Assembly (NCBI GenBank): GCA_003520745.1
Contig: DOUE01000017.1
Coordinates: forward strand, 52,754 to 70,531
Length of the DNA stretch: 17,778 nt
DNA from: Erysipelotrichaceae bacterium
Lineage (GTDB): Bacteria > Bacillota_I > Bacilli_A > Erysipelotrichales > Erysipelotrichaceae
Direction: 5' to 3'
Of this stretch, positions 7,702 to 14,946 are shown piece after piece. The notes beneath the pieces were generated by a model that did no database searches, was not told the origin of the DNA, and saw only the letters and a list, made by a program, of their open reading frames with translations. A program made the translations under genes and the position numbers. Within the stretch, counting starts at the first letter, position 1. Each line of letters begins with the position of its first letter.

Positions 7702-9141
7702 CTATTTCCGTTTGCCGTTCAAGGTCCAGGTTTTCGCATCGGTGATCAGCACTTCGACGATTTCGCCGGTGCAATCGTCACCCGAGGTGAAATTGACCAG
7801 CTTGTTGTTTTCGGTGTACCCGGAATAAACTTCCGCGTTTTTCTTGGAGGGTCCGTCCACCAATACCTTCACGGTTTTATCGACCATCCACTTATTGTTT
7901 TCAAGCGCATGCTGCGCCACTTTGGCATTCAGGATCTGCAACCTTTTGCGTTTCTCCTCCATCGGCACGTTGTCTTCCATTTTAGCGGCCGGCGTCCCTT
8001 CGCGGGGCGAGTAGATGAAGGTGAATGCGTTATCGAACTTGCATTCATCCAGAACCGCCAAGGTATCGTTGAACTGTTCTTCGGTCTCATTGGGGAAGCC
8101 GACGATGATGTCGGTGGAAAACGCGACGTTTTCCACTCTGTCCTTGAGCTTATGAAACAAGGTCAGGTATTCCCGGGGGGTATAGCGTCTTCCCATGATT
8201 TTCAGGATCTCGGCGTTGCCGGACTGAAACGGAAGATGGATGTAGGGCATGACGTTGGGAAGCGTCGCGATGGCATCGACCAGTTCGTCGGTGAAGTCCC
8301 AGGGGTGGCTGGTGGTGAACCGGATCCGCTCGATCCCGGTTTGGGATACCTTCTCCATCAGCTTCGCAAAGCAATGTTCGCCATACAGATCTTTCCCGTA
8401 GGCGTTGACGTTTTGACCCAATAGGGTGACTTCCTTGCATCCTTCTTTTTTGAGCGTTTCCACTTCTTCCAAGATGTCCTCCATTGTCCGCGAGCGCTCT
8501 TTCCCGCGGGTATAGGGTACGATGCAGTAGGTGCAGAATTTATCGCAGCCATACATGATGTTGACCCAGGCTTTGGTGCTCAAGACGCGTCGTACCGGTA
8601 GGTTTTCGATGACGTCGCCTTCCTGGGAATAAACTTCGATCACGCGTTCGCGCGTCAAGGTCGCTTTATAGAGAAGATCCGGCAGACGGTGGATGTTATG
8701 GGTGCCGAACACCAGATCGATGTGGTGGTGCTTCTGTAGGATGGTTTGGACGACTTCTTCTTCCTGCGCCATGCATCCGCATACCACGAACATCAGATCC
8801 GGGTTTTTCAGTTTGAAACGTTTGAGTTGTCCGATTTCACCGAACACCTTGTCTTCCGCGTTCTTTCGGACAGCGCATGTATTCAGAAGGATCAAATCGG
8901 CGCTTTCGGCGTCCATGACCGGAAGATATCCCATTTCCTCCAGGATGCCGCGGATGGTTTCGCCGTCCCGTTCGTTGGCTTGACAGCCATAGGTACGTAA
9001 AAAGTATTTCCGTCCGTTGCCGAGGTTTTTCGCAACGTCGTCGATATGGAAAAGCGAACGTTCGATGACCGCATGGTCTTTCGATCGTTTCTGCGCTTCT
9101 TTTAGATTGGGGAGAACGAAGTAGTCTTTGATTTCTTTCAT
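7702..9141 (-). CDS. miaB: tRNA-2-methylthio-N6-isopentenyladenosine37 synthase MiaB
   Basis: Radical-SAM methylthiotransferase that adds a methylthio group to i6A37 of tRNAs reading UNN codons, using two [4Fe-4S] clusters; 479 residues. The N-terminal UPF0004 domain supplies three cluster cysteines (RTYGCQANERDGE, LLNTCAVRKNAEDK, VVCGCMAQEEE). The radical-SAM motif is YGCDKFCTYC with Cys199, Cys203 and Cys206, and a TRAM RNA-binding domain ends the protein. All six cluster cysteines are intact. The conserved NTCAVR stretch and the rny/ymdB synteny favour MiaB over MtaB or RimO. Start 9141 has GGAGG at 9147-9151. The gene sits only 40 nt after a ferredoxin gene, with a terminator-like hairpin between them and no room for a separate promoter, so it depends on read-through or on a promoter inside the upstream gene. 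Confidence 0.95.
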   Translation of the reverse strand: MKEIKDYFVLPNLKEAQKRSKDHAVIERSLFHIDDVAKNLGNGRKYFLRTYGCQANERDGETIRGILEEMGYLPVMDAESADLILLNTCAVRKNAEDKVFGEIGQLKRFKLKNPDLMFVVCGCMAQEEEVVQTILQKHHHIDLVFGTHNIHRLPDLLYKATLTRERVIEVYSQEGDVIENLPVRRVLSTKAWVNIMYGCDKFCTYCIVPYTRGKERSRTMEDILEEVETLKKEGCKEVTLLGQNVNAYGKDLYGEHCFAKLMEKVSQTGIERIRFTTSHPWDFTDELVDAIATLPNVMPYIHLPFQSGNAEILKIMGRRYTPREYLTLFHKLKDRVENVAFSTDIIVGFPNETEEQFNDTLAVLDECKFDNAFTFIYSPREGTPAAKMEDNVPMEEKRKRLQILNAKVAQHALENNKWMVDKTVKVLVDGPSKKNAEVYSGYTENNKLVNFTSGDDCTGEIVEVLITDAKTWTLNGKRK

Positions 9142-9155
9142 GGATTCCTCCGGTT

Positions 9156-9180
9156 AAAAAAACCAAGCGACGCTTGGTTT
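9156..9180 (-). terminator. Terminator or attenuator between the ferredoxin gene and miaB
   Basis: On the minus strand, a perfect 9-bp stem (AAACCAAGC/GCTTGGTTT, 3-nt loop) is followed by seven T, starting 1 nt past the ferredoxin stop codon. The T-run ends 4 nt before the miaB GGAGG, so it may act as a partial terminator that sets the miaB level. Confidence 0.8.
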
Positions 9181-9181
9181 C

Positions 9182-9358
9182 TTACTTCTGCGAAATGGCT
9201 TGCGTCGGGCAGACCCCGATGCATGCGCCGCAATCGATGCACAGCGATTCGTCGCACTCTGCTTTTCCGTCGGCGTCCAACGACAACGCTCCCGTCGGGC
9301 ATACGCCAACACACGCTCCGCAACCGATACAAATGTCTTTTGCTACTACTACCGGCAT
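9182..9358 (-). CDS. Small 2[4Fe-4S] ferredoxin
   Basis: Bacterial-type ferredoxin of 58 residues, a soluble electron carrier. Two complete CxxCxxCxxxCP cluster motifs are visible, CIGCGACVGVCP and CIDCGACIGVCP, separated by an acidic hairpin region. Start ATG 9358 (MPVVVAKD) is chosen because GGAGGG at 9367-9372 is 8 nt upstream; a GTG at 9367 would lie inside that ribosome-binding site. It has its own promoter overlapping the end of ymdB and a terminator right after its stop, so it is probably largely monocistronic. Its place just before miaB, a radical-SAM Fe-S enzyme that needs low-potential electrons, suggests but does not prove a redox-partner role. A general metabolic ferredoxin is the plain alternative. 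Confidence 0.93.
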   Translation of the reverse strand: MPVVVAKDICIGCGACVGVCPTGALSLDADGKAECDESLCIDCGACIGVCPTQAISQK

Positions 9359-9385
9359 TTCCAACACCCTCCTTGATCTGCAATA

Positions 9386-9413
9386 ATTATATCACGATTT
9401 AAAGGTTCTTCAA
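9386..9413 (-). promoter_or_regulatory. Promoter of the ferredoxin gene
   Basis: On the minus strand, TTGAAG (9408-9413), 16 nt and a perfect TATAAT (9386-9391). The -35 overlaps the ymdB stop codon and lies inside a 13-bp palindrome, GTTCTT-C-AAGAAC (9405-9417), a possible operator. Confidence 0.65.
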
Positions 9414-10204
9414 GAACGAGTTATGGATTCATCTTTCGGCCGGATCTGAATCCGTTCGATTTTAACCGCACGGCGCGTCGTCTCGTCGATCTCGATGAAC
9501 AGCCCGCATAGTTGGGACTCCCCTTCGGAAACGGTGTAGCGCGCACTGCGGATGCCGCTGAAACGATCAAGCACTTCCATCACATCCCGCCCGATGACGC
9601 TGTCGTAGGGACCCGTCATGCCGACGTCGCTGATGAAGGCGCAACCGTTCATGATTTTCTCGTCCGCGGTCTGGACATGCGTATGCGTTCCGACGACCGC
9701 GCTGACCACGTCTTGAAACATGTAGGCGAAGGCGATTTTCTCGCTGGTCGCTTCCGCATGGAGGTCGACCAGGACGATTTTATTAGTGAAGTTGTTTTCG
9801 ATCCGATGCATCGCTTCGAACGGCGTTTCATCGGTGTTTTCCATGAAGACGGTGCCGCAGATGTTGACGATCACCAAAGGCGTACCCTTGACATCGATCT
9901 CAAGGTGTCCGCGTCCCAACCCGGTCGGGATGAGGTTCATCGGACGGACCAACCGGTCCGCCTGGTTGATGAAGTCATAGAGGTCGGCCTTGGAAAACGC
10001 GTGGTTCCCCAGCGTGATCGCATCGATGCCGTAACTTAAGAGTTCTTCATAGATTTTGCGTGTGATTCCTTTGCCGTGCGCCGCGTTTTCACCGTTGGCG
10101 ATCACGACATCCGCGTCATAGGCCAATCGTAGGGAAGGCAGCAGTTGTTTGACTGCTGCCCTTCCTTTGCTACCGACGATATCGCCGATAAACAGAATTT
10201 TCAT
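9410..10204 (-). CDS. ymdB: YmdB-family metallophosphoesterase (2',3'-cyclic nucleotide phosphodiesterase)
   Basis: Calcineurin-like phosphoesterase of the TIGR00282/YmdB family, 264 residues, the same length as Bacillus YmdB. In Bacillus it hydrolyses 2',3'-cyclic nucleotides and affects RNase Y-dependent decay and developmental switching. Metal-site motifs seen: FIGDIVG (Asp8), NGENAAHGKG, LGNHA, VDLHAEATSEK, VVGTHTHVQTADE and DVGMTGPYDS. Its ATG shares one base with the rny stop (TAATG) and has no strong ribosome-binding site, so it is probably translated by termination-reinitiation with a fixed ratio to RNase Y. The coupling fits the functional link of the two proteins. No terminator was found after it; the ferredoxin promoter overlaps its last codons. 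Confidence 0.95.
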   Translation of the reverse strand: MKILFIGDIVGSKGRAAVKQLLPSLRLAYDADVVIANGENAAHGKGITRKIYEELLSYGIDAITLGNHAFSKADLYDFINQADRLVRPMNLIPTGLGRGHLEIDVKGTPLVIVNICGTVFMENTDETPFEAMHRIENNFTNKIVLVDLHAEATSEKIAFAYMFQDVVSAVVGTHTHVQTADEKIMNGCAFISDVGMTGPYDSVIGRDVMEVLDRFSGIRSARYTVSEGESQLCGLFIEIDETTRRAVKIERIQIRPKDESITRS

Positions 10205-11760
10205 TATTTGGCGATGTCCGAAGCACGGGTTTCACGGATGACCGTCACCTTGATCTGGCCAGGATAGGTCAGTTCGGCTTCGATCTTCTCGCGGATTTCG
10301 CGTGCGATGCGATGACACGCCATGTCATCCAACTTTTCGGGCACGACCATGACGCGGATTTCGCGGCCGGCCTGGATGGCATAGGTCTTTTCGACGCCGT
10401 CGAACGACGTCGCGATTTTTTCAAGTTGTTCCAAACGTTGGATGTAGTTTTCAAAGGATTCGAAACGTGCACCCGGACGGGCGGCACTCAAGGTGTCCGC
10501 GGCGGCGACCAAGACCGAGATGATGCTGGTCGGTTCGACTTCTCCGTGGTGGGACTCGATCGAGTTGATGACGACGGCGTTTTCACCGTGTTTCTTCGCG
10601 ATCCGCGCCCCGATTTCGATATGGCTTCCTTCGACTTCGAAGTCCATCGCTTTCCCGATATCATGCAGAAGCGCGGCGCGTTTCGCCAAGGTTTGGTTCA
10701 ACCCGAGTTCGGCGGCCATCATCCCTGCCAGGTAGGCGACTTCCATGCTGTGCTGCAATGCGTTTTGACCATAGCTGTAACGGTAACGCAGACGTCCGAT
10801 CAAACCGACGATTTCACGGTCGATCTTCCCGATGTTCAGTTTGAAGACGGCTTCTTCACCGACCTTCTGAATGGTTTCATTCAGTTCTTTGGTTACTTTA
10901 TTCACGACTTCTTCGATACGGCCGGGTTGGATCCGTCCGTCTTTAATCAAGGTCTCAAGCGCAAGACGGGCGATTTCCCGTCGGATCGGATCGAAACAAG
11001 ATAGCGTGATGGTTTCGGGAGTATCGTCGATGATGAGGTCGACACCCGTCGCTTGTTCGATCGCCCGGATATTTCTTCCTTCGCGGCCGATGATGCGGCC
11101 TTTCATTTCTTCACTGGGAAGCGCGACGACCGAAACGGTACGCTCCAACGTTTCCTCTTGGGCATAACGTTGAATCGCCATTCCGATGATATTGCGCGCC
11201 TTATCGGCCGCAATCGATTTCGCATCGTCTTCCGCTTCACGGATATAAGCCGTCACTTCGTTTTGGATCTTCTTTTCGACCGCGCTCATTAATTCCTTCT
11301 TGGCTTCCGCCTGCGTCATGTTCGCGAATCGTTCGAGTTCCGTCACCTGTATATCGATCTTCGACTGCAAATCACGTTCCATCTTCTCCAGTACGTTCAA
11401 TTTTTCGGTTAATTGTTTATTTTTATCATCAATCTGCTTTTCTTTGTTCGTCAACGTTTCTTCACGGAAATGGAAGTTATCCTCGCGGCGCGACATCTTG
11501 TTTTCCAGTTCCTGGATTTCTTGACGACGCTCCTTGATTTCCTTCTCCGCGGCAAGTTTCAATTCATACGCCTGCGTTTTTCCTTCAAGGACCGCCTGGC
11601 GTACAAGGTTATCCGCTTTGTTTGTTGCTTCGCTGATGAGTAAACTTGCTTTTTGTTGATCTCTATTTAACCCTAACTTTGAGACTAAAACCATCACGAT
11701 CAGTCCCAAAGCAAAACCGCTGATACCGGCCAAGACGGAAAAGAGAATGTCTTTAGGCAT
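10204..11760 (-). CDS. rny: Ribonuclease Y
   Basis: Membrane-anchored endoribonuclease that starts bulk mRNA decay and is the scaffold of the Firmicutes degradosome; 518 residues against 520 in Bacillus. Domains in order: one N-terminal membrane helix (about residues 5-28), a long charged coiled coil (about 35-170), a KH RNA-binding domain with GRIIGREGRNI near 221-231, and an HD domain with LHDIGK (catalytic His366-Asp367) and further His-rich stretches such as IESHHGE. All key residues are present. Start 11760 has AGGAGG 6 nt upstream. It follows recA after a strong terminator and has its own promoter; it is coupled to ymdB. Confidence 0.97.
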   Translation of the reverse strand: MPKDILFSVLAGISGFALGLIVMVLVSKLGLNRDQQKASLLISEATNKADNLVRQAVLEGKTQAYELKLAAEKEIKERRQEIQELENKMSRREDNFHFREETLTNKEKQIDDKNKQLTEKLNVLEKMERDLQSKIDIQVTELERFANMTQAEAKKELMSAVEKKIQNEVTAYIREAEDDAKSIAADKARNIIGMAIQRYAQEETLERTVSVVALPSEEMKGRIIGREGRNIRAIEQATGVDLIIDDTPETITLSCFDPIRREIARLALETLIKDGRIQPGRIEEVVNKVTKELNETIQKVGEEAVFKLNIGKIDREIVGLIGRLRYRYSYGQNALQHSMEVAYLAGMMAAELGLNQTLAKRAALLHDIGKAMDFEVEGSHIEIGARIAKKHGENAVVINSIESHHGEVEPTSIISVLVAAADTLSAARPGARFESFENYIQRLEQLEKIATSFDGVEKTYAIQAGREIRVMVVPEKLDDMACHRIAREIREKIEAELTYPGQIKVTVIRETRASDIAK

Positions 11761-11784
11761 GCTTTTCCTCCTGTACCTATTGAT

Positions 11785-11800
11785 GAGTTAGATATAACTC
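11785..11800. repeat. Perfect inverted repeat at the rny promoter
   Basis: Six-base arms GAGTTA and TAACTC surround the 4-nt centre GATA. It touches the -10 box and covers the likely transcription start of rny, so it is either an operator or a small hairpin in the leader. It does not match an operator I recognise. Confidence 0.45.
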
Positions 11801-11828
11801 TTTTACATAATAACGAATTTACTGACAA
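11800..11828 (-). promoter_or_regulatory. Probable promoter of rny-ymdB
   Basis: On the minus strand, TTGTCA (11823-11828), 17 nt and TAAAAG (11800-11805), in the AT-rich gap between the recA terminator and rny. The -35 is a 5/6 match but the -10 only 4/6. TATATC a few bases downstream is an alternative -10 with no good -35. Confidence 0.45.
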
Positions 11829-11850
11829 TTCACAATAACATTTACTCAGC

Positions 11851-11878
11851 ACAAGAAAAATAGCAGGTTCCCCTGCTA
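11851..11878 (-). terminator. Intrinsic terminator of rodZ-pgsA-cinA-recA
   Basis: On the minus strand, the stem TAGCAGG/CCTGCTA (7 bp, GGAA loop) is followed by TTTTTCTT. The recA TAG stop codon is the first three bases of the stem, so the terminating ribosome and the hairpin overlap. Confidence 0.85.
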
Positions 11879-12883
11879 CTTTAAGCTCGCTTCTTGCTTG
11901 AAAAACGCCTTCTTTTTCACTTCTTCGGTGATTTCGGCTTCCAACACCGGATTGGATTTCAAGAAAGCGCGGACCGCTTCTTTCCCTTGCCCGATCTTTT
12001 CGCCTTTGTATGCGAACCATGCGCCGGATTTCTGCACGACTTCGTGTTCGACCGACAGATCGATCAACTCGCCGATCCGCGATACCCCTTCGCCGTACAT
12101 GATTTCGACCAGCGCGACTTTGAACGGAGGCGCGACTTTGTTTTTGACGACCTTGACGGTCACTTTGTTTCCGACGATGTCGTTGCCGTTCTTGATGGCT
12201 TCGCCTTTACGGACGTCGATACGAATCGAAGCATAGAACTTCAACGCGCGTCCGCCGGATGTCGTTTCGGGGTTGCCGAACATGACGCCGACTTTCTCGC
12301 GCAACTGGTTAATGAAAATGACGGTGCATTCGCTTCTGTTCATGACGCCCGAGAGTTTACGCATCGCCTTGGACATCAAACGGGCCTGCAGACCGACGTT
12401 GGCGTCCGACATTTCTCCGTCGAGTTCGACTTGCGGGACCAAGGCCGCGACGGAGTCCACGACCACCAGGTCGATCGCTCCGCTCTTGATCAGAAGTTCC
12501 GTGATTTCAAGGGCTTGTTCCCCGCTATCCGGCTGACTTAGGATCAAGTCGTCGATGTTGACGCCCAGATTACGAGCATACCGCGGGTCGATGGCGTTTT
12601 CCGCATCGATGAACGCGGCTTTGCCGCCCCGTTTTTGTACTTCGGCGATCGCATGCAAAGCAAGCGTCGTTTTACCGCTGGATTCCGGACCGTAGATCTC
12701 GACGATCCGTCCTTTGGGGTATCCGCCGATCCCTAGCGCCAGGTCGATCGAAATCGATCCGCTGCTGATGGCGTCGATGTCCACGTTGGCACGGTCGCCA
12801 AGTCTCATGATGGAACCCTTACCGTATTGTTTCTCGATCTGCTTCAGCGCTTCCTCCAACAATGCATCTTTTTTGTTTTCCAT
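11876..12883 (-). CDS. recA: Recombinase RecA
   Basis: ATP-dependent strand-exchange protein for homologous recombination and SOS signalling, 335 residues. Seen: Walker A GPESSGKTT (65-73, Lys71), FIDAENAIDP, Walker B LVVVDSVAAL, loop L1/L2 region FINQLREKVGVMFGNPETTSGG and the C-terminal acidic/basic tail. Most RecA proteins have DAEHALDP where this has DAENAIDP. The start is set at ATG 12883 (MENKKDAL), since GGAGG at 12890-12894 is 6 nt upstream; a longer start at 12910 would lie inside cinA and before this site. The start is 2 nt after the cinA stop, so recA is the last gene of a coupled four-gene operon. I saw no Bacillus-type LexA box near the operon promoter. Confidence 0.98.
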   Translation of the reverse strand: MENKKDALLEEALKQIEKQYGKGSIMRLGDRANVDIDAISSGSISIDLALGIGGYPKGRIVEIYGPESSGKTTLALHAIAEVQKRGGKAAFIDAENAIDPRYARNLGVNIDDLILSQPDSGEQALEITELLIKSGAIDLVVVDSVAALVPQVELDGEMSDANVGLQARLMSKAMRKLSGVMNRSECTVIFINQLREKVGVMFGNPETTSGGRALKFYASIRIDVRKGEAIKNGNDIVGNKVTVKVVKNKVAPPFKVALVEIMYGEGVSRIGELIDLSVEHEVVQKSGAWFAYKGEKIGQGKEAVRAFLKSNPVLEAEITEEVKKKAFFKQEASLK

Positions 12884-12885
12884 GG

Positions 12886-13377
12886 TTATCCTCCGACCCC
12901 TTTTTCGCAAGGTTCTGTTACTTCCCTAACCAACTCTTTGATGCGGCGTATCGCCGCATCCACGGCGCCATACCGGACATCCTCGCGGCTGCCGCGAAAC
13001 ACATCGTGATAGACCCGTAATACATCCCGATAGACGATGCACATATAGGCTTCACCGTTCTTCTTATCTTCCATCACGGCCGGTCCCGCGTTTCCGCTAA
13101 AGGACACGCAGAGGTCGCTTTTAAACAAAACCTGTGCGTTTTTCGCCATCGCTTCGACGGTTTGGGCGCTGATCGCCCCGTACTCCGCCAGGATTTCCGG
13201 ATCGATGTGAAGGACATTGGCTTTGATGTCGTTGGAATAGGCGATGATCCCGCCCAGAAAAACGTCGGACGCCCCCGCGATCGCGGTCGCCCGCGTCGCG
13301 AACAACCCGCCGGTGAAACTCTCGCAGCAGCTCATCGACAAGTTCAGGCTTCTCAACAGATTTAAAAGTTCTTCCAT
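12886..13377 (-). CDS. CinA C-terminal domain protein (PncC-like NMN amidohydrolase)
   Basis: Stand-alone CinA_C domain of 163 residues; the family's PncC enzymes deamidate nicotinamide mononucleotide to recycle NAD breakdown products. Full-length CinA has an extra N-terminal domain of about 250 residues that is absent here, and the preceding pgsA gene leaves no space for it. Conserved stretches are CESFTGGLFA (Ser20), LGGIIAYSNDIK (Tyr47, Lys52), YGAISAQT and SGNAGP. The usual ESCTGG has Phe for Cys, and TGIAGPGGG is reduced to SGNAGP, so activity may be modified. The ATG directly follows the pgsA TAA (TAAATG) with GGAG about 9 nt upstream. It sits at the normal cinA locus before recA. Confidence 0.88.
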   Translation of the reverse strand: MEELLNLLRSLNLSMSCCESFTGGLFATRATAIAGASDVFLGGIIAYSNDIKANVLHIDPEILAEYGAISAQTVEAMAKNAQVLFKSDLCVSFSGNAGPAVMEDKKNGEAYMCIVYRDVLRVYHDVFRGSREDVRYGAVDAAIRRIKELVREVTEPCEKGVGG

Positions 13378-13971
13378 TTACTTCGACTCCAGCAGGATGT
13401 CCTTGGCTTGTAGGAAGTAGCTGATTCCGCTGATCAATGAAATGAAGGTCGAGAACCAGACCATCAGATCGGAAACGGGCAAGGAGTAAAGTTCAAACGG
13501 CAGGTTGTTGAGCAGGATCAGGATGATCGTCACCATCTGCGCGACGGTCTTCACTTTCCCCAAATATCCCGCCGCCATGACGCGGCCTTTCTGCGATGCG
13601 ATCATCCGGATCGCATCCACCGCGGTATCCCGCCACAGCATCACCAAGACCGCGACGACCGGGATGATCCCCTGCCATGCGAACACGATGAACATCGTAT
13701 TGACCAAAAGCTTGTCCGCGATCGGATCGAGGAACTTGCCTAGGCTGGTGACCAGGTTGTGCTTACGTGCGATATAGCCGTCAAGGAAATCGGTGAAGCT
13801 GGCCATCGCGAACAAGACGAGGATCACGACGTTACGATAGGATAAATCGATATGTTCGATCGAGAAATGACCGATGTAGATGTTGAATTGGGCGAAAGGA
13901 AACAAAACGATCAACACGATCAACGGGATCATGACGATCCTCAATAAGGTCAGACGATTCGGTAAATTCAT
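13378..13971 (-). CDS. pgsA: CDP-diacylglycerol--glycerol-3-phosphate 3-phosphatidyltransferase
   Basis: Integral membrane CDP-alcohol phosphotransferase that makes phosphatidylglycerophosphate, first committed step of phosphatidylglycerol synthesis; 197 residues, normal for PgsA. The signature D-x2-DG-x2-AR-x8-G-x3-D-x3-D is complete: Asp61, Asp64, Gly65, Ala68-Arg69, Gly78, Asp82 and Asp86. Hydrophobic segments flank it. A TTG one codon upstream (13974) could start the frame, but ATG 13971 lies 6 nt from AGGAGG (13978-13983) and is preferred. Its ATG shares one base with the rodZ TGA stop (TGATG), and its own stop abuts the cinA start. Confidence 0.95.
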   Translation of the reverse strand: MNLPNRLTLLRIVMIPLIVLIVLFPFAQFNIYIGHFSIEHIDLSYRNVVILVLFAMASFTDFLDGYIARKHNLVTSLGKFLDPIADKLLVNTMFIVFAWQGIIPVVAVLVMLWRDTAVDAIRMIASQKGRVMAAGYLGKVKTVAQMVTIILILLNNLPFELYSLPVSDLMVWFSTFISLISGISYFLQAKDILLESK

Positions 13972-14864
13972 CAAGAACCTCCTGCGAACGTGAATTCGAT
14001 ACGGTACGAACGCGGTAGGTTGGCGATCGTCGGATCGATCACGGCGTCGATGCCATCGACTTTGATCGTATTCCGTTTGATGTATCCGAAACTGATCGAG
14101 ACCTTCCGGTTCGCCGCCGCTTCGACGATGACTTCCATCGTTTCACCGTAGTTGTAGATCCGCGCACTGGGATTGTTGGTCAACACGTCGTCGATGTAGA
14201 CTTTCATCATGGAGTTCGATAAAAAACTGACGACGAACTTGACTTGCTTCCCTTCGACCCAATCCGTGATCGAATACGTGGTCAACCCCGTTTTCGTCAC
14301 GACGATGATCGTCGGTTCGGGTTCGGGCTCGGGTTCGGGCTCGGGTTGGGGCTCCGGCGTTATTTCTGAAGGAATCTCATCGACCGGCTGATAGATGAGT
14401 TCGGGATCACGGGTCAATAGCGGAAGTACGCTGTTGAAAAACACGAACACCAATCCGATGACGATTACTAAGATCGCGATCAAGAGGGTGATGAAGGAGA
14501 CGTCGACGCGTCTTTTCTTGATGTTCTGATAAATGTATTTGCTGTCGGAGAGTTGCCTGTTCTTCGCCACGTTGGCTTCACTGGTTTCGTTCTCTTTGAT
14601 TTTCTTCAAAGAAATGGTATTGGTATAGTCATCCTTGCTCAGGTTGAATTGATGCGCGATGGTCTGGAAGTCGAGGTCGAGCGCGACGCTGATCGTTTTC
14701 AGATAGAACCGTAAGAACACCATATCATGCTTAAAATGATCCATGTCGCCGTTTTCGATCGCTACGAGATGGATCATGCTGATTTTCGTCTTTTCGCTGA
14801 CTTCCGTCAACGTTAAACCAAGTTCTTCACGTCTGCTTCGGATGATATTCCCGATTTCCGTCAT
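13971..14864 (-). CDS. rodZ: RodZ-like helix-turn-helix membrane protein
   Basis: Bitopic cytoskeletal adaptor of the RodZ/YmfM family, 297 residues; in rod-shaped bacteria it links MreB to the cell-wall elongation machinery. The N-terminal helix-turn-helix (about residues 4-70, RRREELGLTLTEVSEKTKIS) is cytoplasmic, followed by a basic segment KKRR, one membrane helix (about 123-147), a Pro-Glu repeat linker (about 170-184) and an extracytoplasmic DUF4115-type beta domain. Start 14864 has GGAGG at 14871-14875. It leads the rodZ-pgsA-cinA-recA operon and has the same place as ymfM in Bacillus. Without mreB in view, a role in shape is inferred from family and synteny. Confidence 0.88.
   Translation of the reverse strand: MTEIGNIIRSRREELGLTLTEVSEKTKISMIHLVAIENGDMDHFKHDMVFLRFYLKTISVALDLDFQTIAHQFNLSKDDYTNTISLKKIKENETSEANVAKNRQLSDSKYIYQNIKKRRVDVSFITLLIAILVIVIGLVFVFFNSVLPLLTRDPELIYQPVDEIPSEITPEPQPEPEPEPEPEPTIIVVTKTGLTTYSITDWVEGKQVKFVVSFLSNSMMKVYIDDVLTNNPSARIYNYGETMEVIVEAAANRKVSISFGYIKRNTIKVDGIDAVIDPTIANLPRSYRIEFTFAGGS
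14314..14356. repeat. Six-base simple repeat encoding the Pro-Glu linker of RodZ
   Basis: About seven imperfect copies of GGTTCG/GGCTCG on the plus strand, in frame with rodZ, encode alternating Pro and Glu after the membrane helix. Copy number may vary between strains without breaking the frame. Confidence 0.75.
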
Positions 14865-14889
14865 GATCTACCTCCGTCCATCATTTATG

Positions 14890-14918
14890 ATTATACCAAC
14901 TCCGCGAGTGAATGTAAA
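14890..14918 (-). promoter_or_regulatory. Promoter of rodZ-pgsA-cinA-recA
   Basis: On the minus strand, TTTACA (14913-14918), 17 nt and a perfect TATAAT (14890-14895) preceded by TGG, an extended -10. The -35 overlaps the T-tract of the rnpB terminator, so the two units are packed with no spare DNA. Confidence 0.8.
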
Positions 14919-14946
14919 ATCAAAAACGGGACTTGCATCCCGTTTT
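14917..14946 (-). terminator. Intrinsic terminator of rnpB
   Basis: On the minus strand, the stem AAAACGGGA/TCCCGTTTT (9 bp, 6-nt loop) is followed by a T-rich tract. It directly follows the P1 helix at the 3' end of RNase P RNA. Confidence 0.85.

Noticed and set aside
12886..14918. A LexA (SOS) box controlling recA
   Set aside because: I looked for the Bacillus-type GAAC-N4-GTTC pattern at the operon promoter and upstream of recA and saw none; recA appears driven from the rodZ promoter.
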